Positions 1-12,400 of a stretch of 64,000 nt of DNA are shown here, piece by piece. The stretch is from the NCBI GenBank assembly GCA_964036295.1, contig OZ038462.1, forward strand, positions 12,076,440 through 12,140,439. The letters run 5' to 3'. Below the pieces are notes generated by a model. That model was not told the DNA's origin and did no database searches. It was given only the letters and a program-made list of their open reading frames with translations. Numbering within the stretch: the stretch's first letter is position 1; each line of letters begins with the position of its first letter. The stretch is from Plumapathes pennacea. Lineage: Eukaryota; Cnidaria; Anthozoa; Antipatharia; Myriopathidae. Made by a program: the position numbers and the translations under genes.

Positions 1-427
1 CACATTTTTAGTAAATCCCAAAAGTAGCGACCTTCCTAAAAGTATTGAGTCTTGACCCTCCAAAAGTAGTGACAGTATCGCAATATAGATGTACCAGATG
101 CTCATGTTTACTTTATGTACTTACTGTACGTTTTTCCCACACCGTTCAGACAATTTACAAGCATTTTGTAAAACTGTGGATTCAAAGTCGTTTCAGCTGT
201 GTAGCGACAGTGTGGCGGTTTGCACAATTGAAGAAAGCTTTAGGGCCGATTGTGTGATTTCAATAAGACAATTTCGCTTGCTTTTGTTGGTCTGGAGTCG
301 GAATGATACTTCGACTAAGATGTTTGCAGTAATATTTTGAACTTGGCTGTCCGACAATTAGAGTAAGGACAACCTGGATTTATTTCAACAAAAATGCACA
401 GCAGTGCAAGTGTCTCCCCTGACTCAC

Positions 428-3400
428 CTTTGGTGGCATTCTTTGAGGGTACCTTGGGCCTCGCATGGCTGCATCCTGCAAAAAATATTATCACAAAAAC
501 AAATACTATTAGAAATATTATTACACTACACATCCTAACCCTCTCACTTTAAAGATCAAACTGCAGATCCATGTGACTGCACAAAAGACTAAACCCACAA
601 AGGTGGTGGTGGTGCGAGTAACCAAAACTGGCAATGACGTGTTCCAAGAGCATAAAAGGAAGAGCGGTGCTGGGCTTTGTTTTTGTTTTATCAAGTCGAC
701 AGGCTTTCATGGTTTTTGTTTCGAAAGGACAAAAGTATTAACTACCATTGCATCGGCGCACATTTCCGTTTTTATACCGTAGTTAAGTTGCGTTTTGTGT
801 GTTGATGTTGCTTGTCTCGTTCCTCTTTCTCAATGCACATCAGAACTGCAGCTTCCTTCAGTTATTTCCTGACACTACAACTTATGCATTCAAGTCACAT
901 GGTTGCATGCTGCATACATACCATGCCTTTCCAATTTACCTGAAGCATGAGGTCTTCTTGGCGCCGTCTTCGGTGCATTTCTTCTTGCTGCTGGCGAAAA
1001 AACATTTCTTCCTGGCGCAGCCTCTCTTCTCGCCGACGGACCTCTTCTTGCATTTTCATGTCCTCTTGTCGTCTCCTTCAAGAAAACAAGAATCAGGATT
1101 ACAAATTTTCCTTTGGGAAACAGCTGTAGAAAGTTCAGGTGCCACCTTGTAGATAAATTCACCTAAATCACCAGTGCTGTTACTTAAGCAATTTTCTCAG
1201 CAACTTGTACTCACAACTGTTGAAAATGTATCATTGCAGTTGTCAAGTTGAGATGTTACACTGTGCAACATGATCTCGGCAACTTCCAACTACAGTACTT
1301 ATGCAGAGGACAGTCGAGGAGAACTTGTGACTGGCACGCCAGGGACATGGTGCTAAATTCCAGATGTCATAATTTGAATGTGTGCAGTAAAGTATCATAA
1401 ATATACTAGCGGGACCCCCGTAAAATACAGTGATCGGATTTTTTTCTTTCTTTTTTCCTTTTTGAATTCCATTTTGAGCATCTTGATTGCAGTTTTGTGT
1501 CAAAGTACAAACTTCTCTGTAGCACGTGTACCACTCGACAAATTGCCGATCGATCAACATGAAAATCTCCCCGTTTTTCGAACATGCAGCAGCATCAGCC
1601 CGACATTCAGTCACCTGACAGCACAAATTCTCTTTTAAAACTCATTTCCGATTTCTAAAAGAACTGTGGTCAGCATATGAGGCCAATAATTATACTTAGT
1701 TTCATTCTGTGTGGCTGCCACCTTGGATTTTTTTATGATGATGAGGCCTGGGAAAGAGCGTTACAGACGGACGGACAGAAGTGAGTTAGCATATTATTAT
1801 ATAGATACTGTACTGGCTTAGGGTGGAAAACAGACAAAAGTATGATAACTACCAGTCAGAAATATTTGTCCAACAACAACAACAACAAAGTACTGTATTA
1901 CAGCAAGGAGTTAATGTTACTGTAACACTTAGTATATAATTATTGATGTACACTACCTTAACTCAATCTCTGCACGCATGGCATCCTCCTGGCGACAAAT
2001 TTCTTCAAATCGCTGCACCTCTTCCTGTTTTCTTTGGAGTTCTGGGCAAAATGAGTATAAAAGTCTTGATAGGCTGTACAATAATTTCTGCATTCTGATT
2101 GGCTGAGCGCATGTCAATTTATCCCAAACTGTGCAAAAATGTGAAATTAACAGTGTAGAAATTTGAACTTGAAAATTGCCGACTCGCACAGCATGGTCTT
2201 TGAAAAATTTGCTCATGCTCATTTATGCACCAATCAATCTGTACTGTTCACATTACCCCTCCCAGGCATACCCCCAGGCATTTGAACTTTTTGATTTTTG
2301 GCAATCAAATTCCCACCACTGGGCCCAAAAAGTCCCTACGTGTAAGGCAAATGGATGGGCAAATGCCCCACTCACGGGCCATTCTCAATCACTTGACACT
2401 TGACACACATAAATCATTCAATCCGTCGTATTAAACTCAAGTGGCATTTGCAGGCAAATGAGCAAGTCTTAGCCAGAGGGAAGTTAAAAGACCACCAAAT
2501 ATAAATATTTGAATCTCCTAAGGATCCGTTGGTGCAAAAAAAAAAAAAGAAAAACAGGGACATACAAAGATGACAATCAGCTTTTGACGGTTTGGTCAAA
2601 TGCCCCACGTCCCATGTGTTTGGTGTCAAATGCCTCACCCCCACAGTGGTTTGAAAGGTCAAATACCCCACTCCTGGGACAGGTGAGGGTGTCAAATGCC
2701 TGGGGTATGCCCGGCACATTACCAAATTGCACTCAAAACCATGCAATTACCTATACTTATAATAAATCTTGGGATGCATTATTTTAGAATGGCACCAAAG
2801 AAATGCAAGATTTGCTCTTTTTTAGTATTCAGTATTTCCATCCCCAGGATGCAACAGATGGACTATTTTACCAAACAAGAAAGGGTCACTGTTTTTGACA
2901 CTCTCGCACACTATACTGTACATGTGCAATTAAATATTACATAGTTTCCAGACACACAGTACTCTTCTGACACACGGAACTTTGTTTTGGTTACTGTACT
3001 TGTATTGATTGAAAAAGAAGTCCAATAGAGGGTTTGTACGGTGGCCATGTTGGATGGCAGGAACAATAGAATTCATTTCCACTGGGAATAAAATGCTATT
3101 GTTCTGGAAAAATCATTCATTGTTCCTGCCATCCAACATGGCCGCCGTGCAAACCCTCTATGAAGGCTCATTCTGAAATAGCTACCAAATAATGCACCCT
3201 TAGTTACTGATACAGTAGGTAGCAGGCAACAAGTTTCTCAAATGCACCACAAAATTTCAGTAGGGGTAAAAATGCTATTTGGGTACCTTGTCTCATAAGC
3301 ATAGCTTCGTGATCTTGAATTGCATGGTTCATTTCTGCCTCTAGCTTTTCTCTGGCTTCTTTGAATTGTGTGTTCAGGGCATCTCTCTGACTCTGCTCCA

Positions 3401-6400
3401 CTTCTTCCAAGGCTCGCCATCGTTGTGCCCACTCCCGCTCAAATGTTCCTGGCGTAGCAAAATGTGGCCCTGCCTCACGTTCCCTGCACAATGAAAAGGA
3501 AGAAACATATAGTATAGTAAAATTGATACTATCATGAGAAAGAAAGTTTTCAAAGCCAAAGATGAATTGCCCTACAAGCAGAATCTCCTTCAGTATCTTC
3601 CAAAATTTAGGGGTCCAAATAGGATTTTGTGGGGTTCAACTAATTAATATTCATTTTTAATATTAATATTCGTGGCGCGTCATTATTCACATTGCTTATT
3701 TTTGTACCAAACAAATAAAAAGCCGATAGGACATTTTTATGTTCCTGCCACAATTTGTTCTCTTTTGAGGAGGTTTTCTTCTAAAAGTATTTTAATGACG
3801 TCCGCCATACGCACAAAACATATTTATGCAAATCTGAACTCAATTCTTTGGGTTATCAAATTTCACCACGCTACGCGAAAAATTGACAGCTTGATTTTCA
3901 GTCGATGTGCAAGACTACAGGTCAATGTTTTAAGATTTGTATGCAGACAGATTTCGACCGTTTGTCGGTTAAAAGTGGTGTCGTCGTGATCGATAAAAGG
4001 TGTGCACGTCGCGATAAACTGAGCCGCTCGAACAGCCAGTGGTTTACAGTAACATCAAATTTTGATCGAATATTTTTTCAGTCACACTCGCATTCTAGGA
4101 TTTAACCCTTAGAAATTGTACTACTTTTTTCGTGTCGTATGCGACAGAAAACCAAATCACAGAGTGATTTTTTATTCGTGTCGTAAGCGAAAGTTGCAAC
4201 GCGTAAATCGGGCTTTACCGACGCGCTATCAGTGGTGAAGGATCAGCGTCGGGTTTCCGCTTAGCGGGTCGCGTTCCGAAAAGAGTCGCTTGTCAATTAA
4301 TTTTTTGAGTGCGTCCAAGCGGACGCACTTGCTGGAATTTTTTGCGTCCAAATTGAGATTTGTGTGTCCCAGGACGCAATGACACGCTCTGGATACAACA
4401 CTGTATATTTACTAGTAAAACCTGGTTTTCACAAGCACAAGAGTCCTTATTTCACAGCGAAAACAGGCTCAATGCAAGAAAAAGAACTGGTGCAAAGAAA
4501 CCACAAGGTTTAAAGGGGTACTTTGACCAAAATCGGACCACTTTGAAATGCTATTTTAACCACTTTAAATGAAAGTGTATAGTATGAATAGCAAAATGTC
4601 CCAAAAACGTTTTTTTCAGATGTAAGACTCCCGAGATATATTAATTCAAAGGAGACTAAAACGCCTGTCCGCCATGTTGGCCGTGAATAGATATTTCGGG
4701 CCAGTGGTTTACCACTCTGACGTCATCTTACCAACGAGACACGGACTTCACACACATTTCTTTGCAAATGTCTTCGAGTGAGAGCGAACTTTCATTGATA
4801 ATTTCTTCAAATTCTTCTTTTGTATCGACTCATGAGTCATTATTAGATGTTTCACATGTACATTCAAGTGTTGAAGGCAGTACGTTTGCGTACGACGACA
4901 GTCTTTAAACCAGTTGCCACAGAAGAAGAACTAGCGGTGTGCGTCGAGCAAGTCACAGTCGAAGAAGAACAAGAAGCGGAATTCAAGAAAAAATTCAGCC
5001 GAGAAGTAAAGTTTGGAACGTGGTAAAACCATTATTAATGTATCACGCTTGAGAACTCAAAAATTTACGAAGACGGTAGCGCTCAAACTACTGCAAAATC
5101 AACATGAACTTTTCGATTCTATCAAAACATTTCAATGCTATTAAAACATCGAAGAACTAGCGGTGTACATCGAGCAAGTCACGGTCGAAGAAGAAGCCAA
5201 ATTCAAGAAAAGATTCAGCCGAGAAGTAAATTTTGGAACGTGGTAAGACCATTATTAATTTTAACACACTTCAGAACTCGGAAATTTACGAAGTCAGTAG
5301 CACACAAACTACTGCAAAATCAACATGAACTTTTCGATTCTATCAAATTATCGAAGGATCTAGTAAATACATGGGTTTTAATGTAAAGTGAAATTCATAG
5401 ATCGTATACAGTGCCACTATTTTGAATAAATACAATTACGTTGATTTGACATGCCGACTGTTGTGTGATTCTGCCCGGCGTTGTGTCTATATGAAAAGCA
5501 GCCGTCTAGCTAACTTGACCGTTTATTAAGCTATAACAATCGCATTGAAACACAGCCTTTTTGTGTTCACTAACACATGTAATTATGGCTTTTAGTTGCA
5601 TCGGTCCGAAAAGTGCTTCAAATTTACTCGATTGGACTCATAACAAGTTGTCACCCCGCCACAGCGTGCGATGTGCGATGAAAACGAAAGTTCAGTCCTT
5701 GCAATTCTGCTAAATGAAACATCTAAGAAAGCAGTTTGATGACAGTTTGCAAATTGTGGGACTCTTAAACTGCTCAAACTTCGAAAAAATTCCCTTGTCA
5801 AGACTTATGACAATCTCTTGCACTTTCGCCTCGATCTTTAGTTGCTCTCCAAATTGTGGGGACTGATCCTGGAATCAGTCTGCTGGAGAAAACCTTCTTG
5901 ATGGAGCCTTGAAAAACAGCACTCTTCAAAATGCTTCGAGCAGACAGAGAAGCGATCACCAGGATTGAAGTTCTTGCGATGAAGTAGCACAAACCGTTCT
6001 TCCACATCGTGCACAGCACTTTATCATTGAGTGAAATGCGAAGGGAAATGCCCTCTTTCGGGTTGGACTTGCTGTCGCAGCCCTGCACTACACACCTACC
6101 TGGCATGTTGTGCAGTTTTGTTTGAAAATTCCAAATTCTACTTCAATTTCAATCAAGAGTTACACGCATTCTTCTGCAAAACTTCACACTTCCCTTATTA
6201 TTTAAACAATATTTGAGCGTTACATTTGCTCCAGGAGCTAAAGCTCATCGAGGGAGCTTATGTAAATTTAATACATGCAACGGTATATCAGACACAAAAT
6301 AGAAACAGAGTTTTCGGCCAAAAAATAAATAAATAAAATAATAATAAAGCAAGTTACCATTAAATGCTAAGATGTAAATCGTGCAGACTGCATGATATAA

Positions 6401-9400
6401 GATTGAACTGCTTTGAACAAGTTTACGTTGGTCTGAAAGTCGATATGAGGAGAACCATATAAAAACCAATGAATCTTTTGAGCCTTAGTTGAATGCAGCC
6501 AGTTACTGCCAAGATTCTGAGCAGCAAAGATAAACAACGTATCACACAGAGCAGCAAATCGGGGACAGAACAAAAGAAAGTGCTCAACAGTTTCGTTTGA
6601 TTTTCCGCAGATACATAAAGGCGAAGGAATGCAACCCCTTAAGAATAAGTGAGCGTTGAGAGCACTATTACCTAATCTTAGTCTAGTATGGAGAAATATG
6701 TTATAGTTGTGATACTTTGCGTTGGTAAGTTGGTAAGATGACGTCACGCCGGTCTCTCCAATCCCCACTCGGAATTATCGATTCATTCATGGCTCAAGAA
6801 AAACAGAGGTCAAAAAGTGGCACTTCCAAAAATAATTTCGACAAACGGTTTGGTGGGATTGTTAGTGGTGTGCTAAAGATTGTTTTTGACTGTTTTTAAT
6901 TGAATTTAAGTGATGGTCCGATTTTGGTCAAAGTACCCCTTAAGGTGCCTCCGGAGTTTCATCGGGCACACTCGTCCATGACAAAATTTGGATCATACCT
7001 TTCTTGGCTTTTATGTGATTCCTATGAAACTTTGAGGAACATTGCAGCTATCATTCAGCAATAATATGATAAATTCGATTTAACTGGGGAAAAATACTTT
7101 CAGTGATATTGTAGCTAAAGTGGACAGCACTAACAGTCTTTTTGAACAAAATCACACCTAGTGAAAATTGGTGGTATACTTTTGTTAAATTTCTGGAATC
7201 AGATTATATTGACTTAATTATACATATTTTAACCAAGTTTCAGAAAAATTATCGGAGCAGAAGAGTGGAGGTAATAAAACCATCAAAATTTCACCATAAA
7301 TTTTCCTTCTGCTCCAATAATTTTGCTGAAACTTGGTTAAAATATGTATCAATATAAGCTGATTCCAGAAATTTAGCAAAAATGTACCAGCAAAATTTTT
7401 CACTGCGTGCAATTTTGTTCAAAAGGTGCTGTCCACTTAAGCTATAATATCACTGAAAATATTTTTCCCAAGTTAAATCAAATTATATCATATTATTGCT
7501 GAATGATAGCTGCAATGTTTCTTAAAGTTTTATAGTAATCGCATAAAAGCCAAAAAAGTTATGATCCAAAGTTTGTAATGGATGAGTGTGCCCAACAAAA
7601 CTTCGGAGGCACCTTAAAGTATTTCCCTATGTTTGTGTTGCTTGTTTTCACTGATGCGTATCTCTGTGCTTATGATTGTGCTCACTCTGCTCATAAAAAC
7701 AAGGTTAACCAGAAAGGTCTCAAAGCCATGTGATGTTTTACACAAACTAAAAATACCACGACACAGCCAACTCACTTCTCATAACCCTGCCATTTCTCAA
7801 CAGCTTTTTCAGGGAGACCATCCTCATCTTCTTCTTGATCCAGAGGTTTCACCTTGATGGGATGTGGTGTCCTGCAGTTAGATGACAAAGATAAGCTAAT
7901 TTTGGATTCAGTCAAAAATATAGAACCACAGGGCAAAGATCTGTGAAGCTCCTACACACCTGGTCAAAAGTTTTGGAACACTTAGCCCTTTATCTGAAAA
8001 CTATAGATCACTTTGACCCTTGCCATTTTCCTCCCCCTTACAGTGTTGGGTCAGTGTGCTTAAAGTGCACTCCCTTTATGCAACATTGTATAGGGGGAGG
8101 GGGGAGGGTTAAGTTACGGAAAAGGAGCTGTGAAAAATGGCATTGTTTTAACTCGTGAATGCGAAGCAATGAACGAGTTATTGTGAGTGGTGGGAAGTTT
8201 CACTGGCTTGCTTGCTCAATCCATGGGTGTAAACTTCCAGCGGAACCGGGTTCCGCTGACCAGTGCATAAAACTGGTGCAGGCCTTGTCAGCAAAATGGC
8301 GGCCAGTTTGCAACCGAGAATACTCGACGTTCGAAACAGAGGTTGAGAGTCGCAAAAGCAATGAACTGATCTTTCACGTTTGGAGTCCTCTGATTTTCAA
8401 GGCACATGTTCTTGAAAATTAAGAACGAACTGTGGACTTCACCTGGATTTTACAGTTCAATCGATCGAAAGCTTTTTAGCCACCTTTGAACAGTAGCATT
8501 GGCTAAAATCACAGTACTTGTATGGCTTCAATGCTATATTTTCCAATGCTATATACAGAGGATAGATCTATAGCATTTATCATTCACAAGTTGACTCACA
8601 GGAGCCTTTGATTTTTCAGAGTGTCTGACATACTTTTGACCAGGATTGTAGGTAGGCCTAACAAGAACCCTGTAAATGTATGAAATTTTTAGTCAATTCA
8701 GGTACTGAAGGGTTACATACTGTAACTGACAGTTTGTTTATAACTGAACTACAGAGATTCCACTAGACTGGCATACTGTATGCCAGTATTTTACCAAAAA
8801 AAGAAATTGTGTTGTAATGGAAACAAATCAATTGTATCTCATCAAGTTTTCGATCGTTTCAGACCATTTTTTCGTGAGTATCCTGTGTGGGCTCCTGGTG
8901 TCCTGTCAAAAGGAATTCTCACCACAACAAATAGCTAGTACCCTAAATCAAAACTTCTGGAACAGGCGTGGTAGGGAATCTCCGAACTACCGAGTACTGT
9001 ATGATACAGTACACTATACTGTATATACAATGGAAGGAGAAATAAAGACAAACAGACACAAAAGGCTATCTCACCTCCCAAGAAGAAACAGATTATCATT
9101 AATCTTTTGTTGGGCTGCTGTCGCACTGGCCTTTCTCGCAAATTCAACAATGCCAAAACCTTTAGAACGACCTCTGTCATCACACACAACAACAGCCCTT
9201 TCAACATCACCAAATTGAGAGAAGGCTTGCTGCAGCAACTCATTAGTTCCAAATGTGCCAATGTTGTCCACATGCAGAGCAGAGGCCTGAGAGGCAAAGC
9301 GCACACGAACCACTTTTCCCTTGCGATAAGTTCCATCCAATGCATGCTTTGCTGCTTCAGCATTTGTGCGAGTGTCCTGTTAACAAATTTCAAAAATTTA

Positions 9401-12400
9401 ATGTTAAGAAGCAATTTGGGATAGAAATTCTCGCAATTTCTCAATTCTGAACATTCTTGGTTTGCAACCAGTCCCTGGAGTCTTCCCTGACTTCTGGGAA
9501 GGTATCAATAATGACACTATTTCGCTTTTGAATGTCTGTGTGATGACAAATGACGGTCTTCTAGGAGTCTGCACAACTTACAATTTGAATCTCAAAGAGA
9601 TTCAAGATCTGACAGTCTGAATAATTACAGCAGCATCCCTAAACTTTTGGCTAACAAAGTTTCTTGACAAGTAGTTCAGTACAAAAATGAGTGTGAAGTT
9701 TAATATTGTAGCAATTGCTTGATGTTCTGTATCAATCATACAGGATACTATAGATATTAGTATTCTGTATATGACACAAAATACTAAAAAGATCTTTTAG
9801 GGAATTGTATTAGGGATAAAAGAGCATGCATGTGACCTGAAAGAGCAGCCAGATTGAAAAGAAAGTATTATGACATTTGAAACTTCCTGTTCTATAAGGG
9901 TTTATTCTCTAGTATTATAGATATAATGTACCGATCAATTCCTGAAGATTTTCAGCGCCCCAATGGTGTTTGCTGACATAAGCAGCTTATCTGTCAGCCA
10001 GATGTCACTTTGATTCACACTGATGTACAGCAGTGTTGTGTAATCTAGCCCATATCTAGCCAGAAATCATGTGGTATGTCAGTGTTGCATAAGACACATG
10101 AGTTGACGAGTGATGACAGGTTACCACAGGGTGCTATTTTGATTGAAATTTGTATTTGAGCCAATTTCTTGCAGAGTAAAACAGAAAATCGAAACAGGAC
10201 AATGAATTTGGGCAGCTTTATTAAAAATATATCACAATACAAAATATATATATATATATATATATATTTTGGAAAGATTTAATCTAGCTTAAGCTTCCTA
10301 AACCAAAGCCCTGCACCTTTTCCTTTGCTACATGCCAACAGCACAATGATGACACATGATGTCTAACAGCACGAGCATAATTTGTCATCAATAATGATAA
10401 TACCTATAAGTAACTCAGTGATACATGGTTGAGCATTGGGAACTTTTCTTTTGAATCATGATTGAAACTCTACATTCAGAGTAAATCCTTTGATAGAAAG
10501 AAGTTAGTGTTGCACTTTTCCTTTTGTGTAAAACATGGCACCTTACTGCACTCTACTGTACTTAGCTCATGGTTTCGTTTTGCACGCCTCTTATACATGT
10601 TAGATCTCAAAGCGACACTCAATTACCACTCCTTTCTCAGGCATGTACCAACTTTTTCATTTTCATAGCAACCACCCAAAAAGTGGCAACAACAACAAAT
10701 TCTCGCCGCATTCAGTCCAAACAAACATCAGATTTTCTGACAATTTAATTGTAACACAAAGCAACAAAATGCCTTTACAAGTTCACCTTCATGCTGAACA
10801 ATTGGACATATTCTATTAAACAACTGGCAGGGAGCAAGTTGCTTTGCCTTGATCTCACTTAAGCACTAATCTTTACAACTCAAGCTGCCTCATTCAGTTC
10901 TGCACACAACTTCTCAAGGTTGTGGATATCAGATTATTCATGCATTTCTGTAGAGTTGTGTTTATTAGTTCAGAGGCTGAACAAACCGACCTAAGCCAAA
11001 ACAAGAAAGTGACATACACACATCTCTCCTATCTTCCGTCATTTTCTCGGCCAAAAACCTCAACTACTGCTGTCGTACCACTTACTTATTTCAACTCCTC
11101 AACTGCAACAGTGCAGAGTTATTTTGCAAATGATTCAATTACCAGAGAATACAAAGACACAAGGGATAGATCCCTCTGATTTGTACACAAACACCCAGGC
11201 CAAGTTTACTGGCCTACCCCAATCTTGTTGGATATATGTAAAAAATGCACTTGTACCATACCATACGGTTTAAGGTATCAGGGCACCTCAAAGATCACCC
11301 AGATCAGTGAAAAATTTTTTTTTGGATACATCATTTAAGCTACATCAAAAGCATCTTTTTTTAATATTCTGAATAAAAATATTATTTCTATGAGGACTTA
11401 GGGCCAAAAAACTATTTTCCCTACATGGTACCCATTAACTGACCGCTGACAGCTCCTGTCCAGCCCTCAACGAATCATGAGATGCACTTCGTGTCCCGTT
11501 TTGTCGCAATATGTATCTCACTGTTGTGACAAGAATTTGAGCTTCTGCGAGTTTTCCAGATGTTGTCGTCTTCAAAACGGCAGTTCTGCCCTTTCTCTTC
11601 ATGGTCGAAGAGGCCTTCGTCTTGGTTACAAAGTTATCGCATGATTAGAAAATTAGTTTCTAATTTCAAGCATCTCTGACTTTGGTACATCTAAAATCTG
11701 AATCAATTTATCAAAAATTGGAGAAACAGTTTTTTAGATAGATGTGTAATGAAATGATCATTATGGTTTTGCTCCATTCCATTACTTTGCGCATGTCTTG
11801 GAGCTCACTTTATGTGACCATGTGATATTTTAAACTTGCAAAAATATCTCTAAGGCATTTTGCTCTTTGTATTTTTTGAGTTTCTATTCATGTTCGGCTA
11901 TCATTAAGCTTTCAGAAAATATATACTTTTGATAGGGTTTGCTTTTAAATGTCCTGCACTACGCTGTCGCGAACACATTGTGTCATTTGAGGTGCCCCGA
12001 TACCTTAAAGGAAAACGTTACACTTTACGGCATGTCAATCAAGTTCCAGGTGTTTCTTGCCAAAATTCCGCATCAATGCCCTAGCTTGGGTCGGTTTGTT
12101 CAGCCTCGGAACTAATAAATACAACTCTACAGAAATGTACGAATAATCTGCTTTAGTCTTGCAAAGTAGTCTCATATTTACTTCCTCCTAAACCATCGGA
12201 TACAGCGTAACTCACTTCAAGAAACAATATTATTCACTATCGAGCTTGCACGCAGTGCAAATTTCACTGAAACAAGTCAATTGGTCAGGCCTGGTTTATA
12301 CGTCGCACAATCGTCGCATTTAATTCACACGAATTTAATTCAAATTAACTTCGTCGATCAGACGACGTAAATGTCACTCCGATTCATGCGACGGATTTAA

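Larger units (their letters stand above)
4510..6943. mobile_element. THAP-containing TTAA-flanked DNA transposon remnant (Kolobok-like)
   Basis: About 30-bp terminal inverted repeats (GGGGTACTTTGACCAAAATC at the left, its inverse ending GTACCCC at the right) lie next to TTAA at 4510-4513 and 6940-6943. Inside are a broken THAP-domain gene (minus), a tandem duplication at 4924-5348 and a LINE tail at 6367-6768. THAP domain plus TTAA target sites is the known signature of Kolobok transposons; assignment here is inference. One extra A lies between the left TTAA and the inverted repeat. The catalytic domain was not found, so it is not autonomous. Confidence 0.65.

Noticed and set aside
799..1162. 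Open frames of 117 and 90 codons over 799-1162 on both strands
   Set aside because: They overlap DBHS exon 6 (940-1075) in wrong frames; the real frame is the charged coiled coil on the minus strand.
8935..9444. 169-codon minus ORF and two plus ORFs over the DBHS RRM2 exon
   Set aside because: Out of frame with the conserved RRM2 reading.
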